Shown here in pieces: positions 57,166 to 64,000 of a DNA stretch of 64,000 nucleotides. How positions within the stretch are numbered: the first letter of the stretch is position 1; each line of letters opens with the position of its first letter. The translations under genes were made by a program, and so were the position numbers. Below the pieces are notes generated by a model. It worked only from the letters and a program-made list of their open reading frames with translations, was not told the DNA's origin and made no database searches. The DNA is from Candidatus Bathyarchaeota archaeon (lineage in GTDB: Archaea; Thermoproteota; Bathyarchaeia; Bathyarchaeales; Bathycorpusculaceae), in the NCBI GenBank assembly GCA_903901015.1, contig CAIUPH010000054.1, forward strand, positions 1 to 64,000, written 5' to 3'.

Positions 57166-57780
57166 ATGCTTTCTGCTTGGTTTGGCGAAAGTATTTTAAC
57201 CCAGCCCTTTTATCTTGGAAGCAATTCAGGATGGATATTCGCCGTGCCGTTCCAGAGTGCAGTAGAATATGTTCTAATGCGGTTTGTCCGTTTGTTTACA
57301 AGGTTGCCCTTGCGTGGATTTATTCATCTGGTTTCGCAGACGGGGAATTTCACGGATTATTTTGTGGGTTTCGAGAAGAACCGTGCGGTCAAGGGCATTT
57401 TCGGTGCAGATACTGAGCGGGTGCTGGCGAATTTGAAGGTGGATTTTATCTGGTTTGGCTACATGGGCGTAAGTGACGACGACGGGCACTTGATGGTGAA
57501 CAAACAGTATCTTGCCACGGGCAGCCGACAAGACATTTACCTCGATGTGGTTCATGAACTCTGCCACGTTAAGCAGCACATGGAAGGCAGAGACCTTTTT
57601 GACCCCCGATTTGACTATGTGGATCGCCCCACAGAAATCGAAGCCTACCGCTACGCCACGATGGAGGCTAAACGCATCGGGCTTGGCGCTAAGGACATCC
57701 GCGTGTATCTGAAAACTGAAATGATGAGTACAAAAGCCCTCGAAAAACTCATCGCCAACATGGGCGTCGAACTCGAATAA
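57166..57780 (+). CDS. zincin-like putative metallopeptidase, start uncertain
   Basis: 'VVHELCHVKQHMEG' HExxH-type motif followed by 'PTEIEAYRYA'. Confidence 0.55.
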   Translation: MLSAWFGESILTQPFYLGSNSGWIFAVPFQSAVEYVLMRFVRLFTRLPLRGFIHLVSQTGNFTDYFVGFEKNRAVKGIFGADTERVLANLKVDFIWFGYMGVSDDDGHLMVNKQYLATGSRQDIYLDVVHELCHVKQHMEGRDLFDPRFDYVDRPTEIEAYRYATMEAKRIGLGAKDIRVYLKTEMMSTKALEKLIANMGVELE

Positions 57781-58100
57781 ATTCTACCTCGACTTCTGCC
57801 TCTCAAGCCTAGCAGACTTCTTATCCTTACGCTTCGCATTCCTATCCTTCTTCTTTATCGGCTGAGGTTTACCGCGGTCCTGCTCTCCAGTTTCTCCTTT
57901 CTTACTCATATCAAAGTCTCCATCAACATAAAAATGGGTTATTGGGGTTCTTGAAGTTATCGATGCTGCAAAAAAGTTTTGAGTGCCTAAGAAGGGAAAC
58001 TCTGAAACGGTAAATGGCGGAGTTGGCAGAAAAGAGACTGTTTAAGGGATAGTTACCAAAAACGCTTTTATGTGTCTGTTCCCATGTTGTAAAAATAATT

Positions 58101-58240
58101 GGGGTTGTAGTATAGCCAGGTAGTACGGCGGGCTCCAGAAAGCACTGATTGCTTGACCCGTAAGGGGATGACGAAATTCTGGAGCGGTCTACTTTGGGGA
58201 AACCCGTTGGTCATCGGTTCAAATCCGATCAGCCCCACCA
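58101..58240 (+). tRNA. tRNA-Trp (CCA) with a 63-nt intron at 37/38 (58139-58201); CCA end encoded
   Basis: Acceptor GGGGTTG/CAGCCCC, anticodon loop CTCCAGA, anticodon stem GCGGG/CCCGT, T-arm ATCGG-TTCAAAT-CCGAT. Confidence 0.93.
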
Positions 58241-58390
58241 TTTACTTTTAACCTAAAACTTTTGCTAAATCCACCAGCTTCAACTTAATTGCAGTCTCGT
58301 CTAAGTTATGGCTAACTTTGCTTAAATATTCGTCTGTGCTTGCAGGCACCAATAAAAATATTTACATAAAAATAACAAGCAAAAACAAAG

Positions 58391-58738
58391 CTACTTGAAA
58401 GAAGCTAAAACATATTTCTGAAGACGCGACCCAGACGCCTTCAAAACTTGCAGGCTATGGCGAAGCTGAGCATCACTGATGGATTTCTCGTACAGCTGCT
58501 GTTCAAGCTCACTGCTAAGAGCTGCATTGTACACTTTGATGGTGGTTTTGTATATTTTTGCCGACTTAATTTTGCCCAAATCAAGTCCTTCCTCGGCATC
58601 AAGGCAAAAAGGAACCCCTGCATCAACATCCACAGCGTCGAGGTGGCGTTCTCGACGGTTAATGTTGACAACTAAAAGTTTTTTCTGCACAGTTTCAGTG
58701 TACTTCCAATCGGGATTTTGCATACCAATCAAACCCAT
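58391..58738 (-). CDS. hypothetical protein
   Basis: ORF with plausible composition; 'LLVVNINRRERHLDAVDVDAGVPFCLDAEEGLDLGKIKSAKIYKTTIKVYN'. Confidence 0.5.
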   Translation of the reverse strand: MGLIGMQNPDWKYTETVQKKLLVVNINRRERHLDAVDVDAGVPFCLDAEEGLDLGKIKSAKIYKTTIKVYNAALSSELEQQLYEKSISDAQLRHSLQVLKASGSRLQKYVLASFK

Positions 58739-59284
58739 AAGCAGTAAACTAACATTTTACCTTAACTGAAAATTTCCCAGAAAAAAACGACTGACAAGAA
58801 AATTTAAATTTCGGAACCAGTTCCTCAAACCTGTCTATACTACGTTGGTTATATCCCCGAACTGTTTTTCGGACTTATTTTTTATTTGGAATTAAAAGTC
58901 TGCAGAGATGCTGTCTGGGAACAATCCCCATTCACTGTTCGCATCGTAATGTCCAATTTTGGTGTTGCAGCTGTAACAGAAGACCTCTGTGAAGCCTTGA
59001 CCATTATCTTCAAATCTTCCTTCGTCTTCTTTATCGTTTTCATCGACCGTCCATTCGAGAACCTTTGTCACCTGAATTTGTATAATTGTCAATAACTTGT
59101 GGCATTTAGGACATTTTACGGGTTTCTTGAAATCGGTTGAGATTCTACTCCCTCCTTTTACCGTTGATACTCCATATAATTTACCAAGGCCAAGGCCATT
59201 GCAACTAGTGTATAAGCTTTATGAGGCCATTGTATTCTAAAAATTTTACGCCAACACAAAAAACTGAAAAAGTTTTTGTTCACT

Positions 59285-59725
59285 TTATTTTTCCCAAATT
59301 ATGTGACCGTTGACTCCATTTTTCTCGTAGACTTCTAAGATTTGAGTACAAAAATCTTGAAGTGCCTTGTCATCGTTGGCTTTTGCCAATTCGTACAGTC
59401 GTATGAAAAAACGTTTACCGGATTCTGTTTGTTTGTAGTTTTTCTTAATAAAATTATGTTGAGCACATAAGGTTTCATCATTTTCTATTGTTGCCTTGCC
59501 ACCTTGGTCTTTTGGCTTTATGTGATCAACCTGTAATTCTTCACCGTTGGCAACACTACTACCACAAACAACGCATCGATAATTGTCTCTTTTCATAATG
59601 GCTTCTTTTTGCGCAGGAGTAAAATCCTCTAAGTCTCTTTTGACAACGAAATCGGGATCATATCTGTAAACCCCTTTTGCAACCTTAATAAGTAAACAAT
59701 CTTGCGATAGTCTTCTTATTCCTCT
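59285..59725 (-). pseudogene. wHTH-HNH endonuclease, apparently N-terminally truncated
   Basis: In-frame extension GIRRLSQDCLLIKVAKGVYRYDPDFVVKRDLEDFTPAQKEAIMKRDNYRCVVCG...LQVDHIKPKDQGGKATIENDETLCAQHN; no start codon before the repeat copy at about 59720. Confidence 0.65.
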
Positions 59726-59773
59726 ATAGGGGTAGGCACTTCGCTAAGGGGGTGGGTTGTATTGGCAGTTTTT
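59720..59773. repeat. dispersed repeat, copy 3 (B part)
   Basis: CTCTATAGGGGTAGGCACTTCGCTAAGGGGGTGGGTTGTATTGGCAGTTTT aligns to copy 2. Confidence 0.7.
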
Positions 59774-59883
59774 TGGGTCAAACCATGTTGAAAATCAACG
59801 TAGGCTCTAAAGAGTTAGGTGAGATTTGGGTAAAGTAAATAAATACTTGCATGTACCTCTCCGTTTAACTGGAGCAAAAATCA

Positions 59884-60975
59884 TTGCAGCCCCCCACTAA
59901 GCCAAAACTAACTTGGAAATCAGTGGTTTTTCCCTTGCTTGGAGTATTGGGGTTTTTCCTCTACATCTACCTGTTCCACGTGAACATTTTAGGCATCATT
60001 GCTACAGCCAAAAACGCTGATCCAGTCATCTACGCTGTGGCGATACTTTTCGGTTTGCTCGAAGTGTTTTTCTTCACGATTTCATGGCGTGTACTGGCTA
60101 ATTACCTCAAAATCAAAATAAGCGTTTTCAGAGCTTACCTCTACGTTTGGTACGGCATATACGTCGACACCATCGTTCCAGCCCAATCCGTAAGCGGAGA
60201 AGTAACCCGAACATACCTTTGCACACGAGACAAATGCGGCCCCTTCGGAAAAGTAGTAGCTTCACTCTTCGCCCACCGCCTATTAGGCATGGTTCTAAAC
60301 GTCGTGGCACTAATCGCGGGATTAGTGCTCCTAACCATCGGCGGCGAAGTCAACTCATTAATCTTCAACGCACTCATATTCGTCGCAGCCGCAATCATAG
60401 GAATAATCGGCTTAATGCTCACACTATCCTACAAACAACAATGGACCCTCAAAGTAATCAACTACATAACCAACTTAATCCACAAAATCACAAGAGGAAA
60501 ATGGGCACCAAAAAACCTCCAAGAACAAGCAACCGAAATCACCGGACACTTCCACGAGTCAATGGTGGAATTCAGCCACAACCCAAAAGCATTAGTTGGC
60601 TCAGTTTTCTTCCTCGTAGTCTCCTGGGCTTTCAGCTTAAGCATCCCATTCCTCGTATTCGAAGCTCTCGGACACCCCGTTACATGGAGCATAATCATCG
60701 TCACCTCAGCCATATTCTTAGCCATCAAAGCAATCCCGATAGGCATCCCGTTTGAAGTGGGACTCCCCGAAGCAGTCATGACAACGCTGTACATTTCGAT
60801 GGGTGTTTACGGTCCTTTAGCGGCCACAGCCACGATACTTGTGAGAATCATAACTTTGTGGATGCGTTTCTTCATCGGTTTTGGCGCTCAGCAATACCTT
60901 GAACTGAGACCCGCAGCAAACCATGGTGAACCTGCGGCAGAAACAGAAAAAACTAAAATCTCACCTCAACCGTAA
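59884..60975 (+). CDS. lysylphosphatidylglycerol-synthase TM-domain (UPF0104/flippase-like) protein
   Basis: Polytopic; 'WYGIYVDTIVPAQSVSGEVTRTYLCTRD' and 'IPFEVGLPEAVMTTLYISMGV'. Confidence 0.85.
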   Translation: MQPPTKPKLTWKSVVFPLLGVLGFFLYIYLFHVNILGIIATAKNADPVIYAVAILFGLLEVFFFTISWRVLANYLKIKISVFRAYLYVWYGIYVDTIVPAQSVSGEVTRTYLCTRDKCGPFGKVVASLFAHRLLGMVLNVVALIAGLVLLTIGGEVNSLIFNALIFVAAAIIGIIGLMLTLSYKQQWTLKVINYITNLIHKITRGKWAPKNLQEQATEITGHFHESMVEFSHNPKALVGSVFFLVVSWAFSLSIPFLVFEALGHPVTWSIIIVTSAIFLAIKAIPIGIPFEVGLPEAVMTTLYISMGVYGPLAATATILVRIITLWMRFFIGFGAQQYLELRPAANHGEPAAETEKTKISPQP

Positions 60976-60994
60976 TATCCATTAGATAAGCAAA

Positions 60995-61444
60995 ATGGAA
61001 GTTAAAATCGAAACCGCAAACATCAAACTCCTCGACACACTCTATCGAATCGAACAGCAGTGCTTTGACCAGGAAGCTTTTAGCAAACGGCAAATCACCT
61101 ATTTACTCACCGACTACAACACCATTGCCCTCGTAGCCAAAACCGACAATGACATAGCGGGATTCATAATTGCACAAATGGAAGTTGAAGAAAACACCGA
61201 GTTCGGACACATAATAACCATAAACGTGACGCCGAACTTCCGACGCTACAAAGTAGCTACTAAACTTCTAGGCGAAATCGAGAATCTGTTAAAGCAAAAG
61301 GGCATAACAGAGTGCCGTTTGGAAGTCCGGGAAGACAACAACGCAGCCATAAAACTCTACCAAGCACTATGTTACCAGACAGTGGGCAAAATAGAAAATT
61401 ACTATGGCAAAAAACACGCTTTGTACCTCAAAAAAACCCTTTAA
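60995..61444 (+). CDS. GNAT N-acetyltransferase (RimI-like)
   Basis: 'IITINVTPNFRRYKVATKLLGEIENLL', 'CRLEVREDNNAAIKLYQALCYQTVGKIENYY'. Confidence 0.9.
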   Translation: MEVKIETANIKLLDTLYRIEQQCFDQEAFSKRQITYLLTDYNTIALVAKTDNDIAGFIIAQMEVEENTEFGHIITINVTPNFRRYKVATKLLGEIENLLKQKGITECRLEVREDNNAAIKLYQALCYQTVGKIENYYGKKHALYLKKTL

Positions 61445-61499
61445 AAATCAAACATGCAGCTGAGCTCTTATTCTCTTATGGAACAAACGTTTAAAAGAA

Positions 61500-61802
61500 A
61501 TGGTGCGTTTTGAAGGGGTTGGTGAGGAGATGGGAGAAACCCGAGGAAGGAAATCTAACGAGCAGACGCTTGTCCGAACCATCGTTGTTTTAATCCGCAA
61601 TACTACATGGCGATGCGGTAAACTTGAAAAATCCATCGTTAAGCACCTTTATAAGCGTCATGAAAACTTTGGCAAACCTGAAGTTTCAGTTAAGGAAATC
61701 ATGCTCAACTTGAACATTACCGGCGAAAAGAAAGATGAATGCCTCGATGCCCTGCGTAGGCTTGAGAAAAGAAACATCGTGAAAATAATTATGCCGCTTT
61801 AA
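61500..61802 (+). CDS. small HTH-like conserved protein
   Basis: Helical 'VSVKEIMLNLNITGEKKDECLDALRRLEKRNIVKI'. Confidence 0.55.
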   Translation: MVRFEGVGEEMGETRGRKSNEQTLVRTIVVLIRNTTWRCGKLEKSIVKHLYKRHENFGKPEVSVKEIMLNLNITGEKKDECLDALRRLEKRNIVKIIMPL

Positions 61803-61889
61803 TCTTCTCTTGTTTTTGTTTCAACCATTTCAACAAATTTTTATCGTTAACCATCTGAACTTGGTTTTATTCTTTAAAAAAAGAGAGAG

Positions 61890-63266
61890 CTACTTTAGCA
61901 GTTCCGCTTCAGTCGGCGGCTGCTTAATTAAACCGTGCTTCATCAAAAGCTCCGTTGATTCCCTGGCGTTTCTGATGATGGCTGAAGCGCGTTCATGCAA
62001 CTCCTGCCTGCTGGGCTTCACACGCGCCACACCCTGCTCGATGGATTTGAGTGCGCATGCGACGGCTTCCCGTGGAAAAACCTCCCATTCCTCCATCCGT
62101 GGCAAAATGTCTTTTTCATTTATGCCCCGTTCCTCAGCGAAGTTTGCAAGTTCCGTTGCCGCAGCAATGCACATGTCGTCGGTGATTGTTTTTGCTTTAA
62201 CATCTAATACGCCGCGGAAAATTCCTGGGAACCCCAAGCTGTTGTTTACCTGGTTTGGAAAGTCGCTTCTGCCCGTTGCAACGACGCGTGCGCCCGCATC
62301 TAGGGCGTCCCAGGGCCAAATCTCGGGAATCGGGTTGGCGCAAGCAAAAATTATTGCGTTGCTCGCCATGGATTTTACCCATTCTTTCTTTATGGTGCCT
62401 GGACCCGGTTTTGAAGCAGCAACTACTGCGTCCACGCCTTTGAAGGCTGCTGCGATGTCGCCTGTTCTGCCTTCGCCGTTGGTTTGTTGGGTTACATCAT
62501 ATTTCCAGGGGTCTTCTGCTTTGTTGATGTCTGCTCTGCCCTTGTAGATTACGCCTTTGCTGTCGGCGAGAATGATATTACCAGGTTTGATGCCCCATTT
62601 CATGAGCACGTAGGCTGTTCTGATGTTGGCTGCGCCTGAACCTACCAGTGTAATTAGGCTTTCTTTGGGTTTTTTGCCCACGATTTTAAACGCGTTAATC
62701 AACCCAGCCAAGATGACAGTGGCGGTTCCCTGCTGGTCATCATGCCAAACGGGTATCTGCATTTGCTCACGGGCTTTTTCTAGAACGTGGAAGCATTTGG
62801 GTTTCTCGATGTCTTCAAGGTTGATGCCGCCAAACGTCGGCTCCAATGCCTTGCAGACCTTGACGATTTCGTCGGGGTCTTTGGTTCGCAGGCAAATTGG
62901 AAAAGCGTCAACGCCGCCCAAGTACTTGAACAAGAGCGCTTTGCCCTCCATCACTGGCAACGCCGCTTCAGGACCAATATCGCCTAGCCCCAAAACCCGT
63001 GTGCCGTCGGATACTATGGCAACGTAGTTCCAGCGGTTAGTTAACTCGAAGGATTTGTCGGGGTCAGCTGCTATTTCGCGGCAGACTGCAGCTACGCCTG
63101 GAGTGTACCAGACTGCAAAGTCGTCGGTGCTTCTGATGGCGCATTTGGGGATAACCTGCATTTTTCCCTCGTAGAACCGGTGCATTGCGGGAGAGAGCTG
63201 CGCGGGTTTCTTGGCTTTTGCAAGCAGCTCTTCGACGGTGGGTTTGTTTTTTTCTGCGGAAACCAA
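61890..63266 (-). CDS. malic enzyme (oxaloacetate-decarboxylating malate dehydrogenase)
   Basis: 'VWYTPGVAAVCREIAADPDKSFELTNRWNYVAIVSDGTRVLGLGDIGPEAALPVMEGKALLFKYLGGVDAFPI', 'VWHDDQQGTATVILAGLINA'. Confidence 0.95.
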   Translation of the reverse strand: MVSAEKNKPTVEELLAKAKKPAQLSPAMHRFYEGKMQVIPKCAIRSTDDFAVWYTPGVAAVCREIAADPDKSFELTNRWNYVAIVSDGTRVLGLGDIGPEAALPVMEGKALLFKYLGGVDAFPICLRTKDPDEIVKVCKALEPTFGGINLEDIEKPKCFHVLEKAREQMQIPVWHDDQQGTATVILAGLINAFKIVGKKPKESLITLVGSGAANIRTAYVLMKWGIKPGNIILADSKGVIYKGRADINKAEDPWKYDVTQQTNGEGRTGDIAAAFKGVDAVVAASKPGPGTIKKEWVKSMASNAIIFACANPIPEIWPWDALDAGARVVATGRSDFPNQVNNSLGFPGIFRGVLDVKAKTITDDMCIAAATELANFAEERGINEKDILPRMEEWEVFPREAVACALKSIEQGVARVKPSRQELHERASAIIRNARESTELLMKHGLIKQPPTEAELLK

Positions 63267-63361
63267 AACATCCTTCTCCTATCCACCGCTAACGTGCGCA
63301 GGGTTTTAAGGATTTCCAACCAGCACACGCCAAACCACGCTTGCTGCACCACTTTTTGGGT

Positions 63362-63600
63362 CTTTATGTGGGAAAAACGGTTTTAAGGATACCACAAGAC
63401 TGCTTGCAACCTGCATCCTGTTTTGTGTTAGCAATATTTTTCCGCGCCTGTTTCAATGTGAGATAATCATTTTTCATCACATGCACTGCATGGGTCCATA
63501 TTGAAAGCGCCACGGTGTCCTTGTGAAGCCATGTATAGCTACCTTTTTTTCCACAAGAATCAATGAACAGCACAATGCAATCGGACACTAACATAGCCCA
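63362..63600 (-). pseudogene. decayed copy of the 16468-16845 membrane/zinc-ribbon family
   Basis: Conserved frame reads MASQGHRGAFNMDPCSACDEK*LSHIETGAEKYC*HK versus intact YMDSQPQEGVFNMVLCWACDKIRISHIETGAEKRCKHKK. Confidence 0.7.
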
Positions 63601-63751
63601 AACCCAGCAAAGCAAACCATCTCTCACATCCAAAAACCCACACCCCCCAGCCCCCAATAAACTATTTTATCAAACAAAAACCATGCAAAACAAGCAAAAC
63701 ACAACAAACCAAAACAAAGTTTATATCTCAAGAAAACGGGTAAGTGCAGGT

Positions 63752-63868
63752 CTGCCGGTCAAAGGGCACGGGTTCCACCTGATCCCATCCCGAACTCAGA
63801 AGTTAAACCGTGTTCCGTTTCCAGCTGTAGTGTGGTCTTAGGCCACGTGAACCTGGGAAAGCTGGCAA
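63752..63868 (+). rRNA. 5S ribosomal RNA
   Basis: Core CCACCTGATCCCATCCCGAACTCAGAAGTTAAAC; terminal helix TGCCGGT/GCTGGCA. Confidence 0.95.
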
Positions 63869-63949
63869 CATCCTTTCTCTTTAGTTTAACCGAGTTGTCA
63901 GCAAAAAAAGAGCTGAACAAAACCACGCGATCACTCACCCACCCACAAC

Positions 63950-63982
63950 ATGCGGTTGGTTCAAATCCTGTCAGCCGCGCCA
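63950..63982 (+). pseudogene. degenerate tRNA 3'-end-like fragment
   Basis: GCGGTTGGTTCAAATCCTGTCAGCCGCGCCA resembles T-arm + acceptor + CCA, but T-stem is imperfect and no 5' half precedes it. Confidence 0.35.
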
Positions 63983-64000
63983 ATGAACCCACTCAACTCT

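Noticed and set aside
60147-60755. 202-aa plus ORF
   Set aside because: Alternate frame of the LPG-synthase-like gene; composition (His/Arg/Asn/Ser/Pro-rich) is that of an out-of-frame shadow ORF.
61810-62547. 245-aa plus ORF opposite malic enzyme
   Set aside because: Antisense to a clear malic enzyme; no recognisable domain.
63759-63992. 77-aa minus ORF at the window end
   Set aside because: Antisense to the 5S rRNA and a tRNA-like fragment; 'LTGFEPTAC' is the typical false peptide from antisense T-arm sequence.
1-64000. CRISPR array or cas genes
   Set aside because: No regularly spaced direct repeats and no Cas-like proteins seen on either strand.

Overview
This 64 kb window is archaeal chromosomal DNA. 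The evidence is aEF-2, aIF1A, aIF2-beta, RIO1, the Dim2-like KH protein, archaeal DnaG, DUF424, DUF373, an intron-containing tRNA-Trp and a 5S rRNA. A Bathyarchaeia/TACK-like origin is inferred, not proven. Most of the window is ordinary housekeeping sequence: translation factors, a frdAB-like pair plus an aspartase/fumarase lyase, malic enzyme, UMP kinase, ABC transporters, a P-type ATPase, flavoproteins and secreted beta-helix/beta-propeller proteins. The main accessory region is about 24.3-35.6 kb. It is a probable integrated mobile element with a zinc-ribbon tyrosine recombinase, a PrimPol-like/SF3 helicase replication protein, chains of overlapping tiny Cys-rich ORFs, a Gln-rich protein, a methyltransferase and a beta-helix surface protein. 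It ends just upstream of dnaG, and dnaG has no obvious start codon. Other notable points: an isolated contractile-tail sheath-like gene (40.9-42.0 kb), a duplicated C-terminal scrap of the Obg-like GTPase, two dispersed repeat families (one a zinc-ribbon membrane protein with a decayed copy near the 5S gene), an HNH gene apparently truncated at a repeat copy, orphan tRNA 3'-end fragments, and a tRNA-Trp intron with C/D-box-like motifs. No CRISPR array was seen. All family assignments come from reading the translated sequences; no database search was run.
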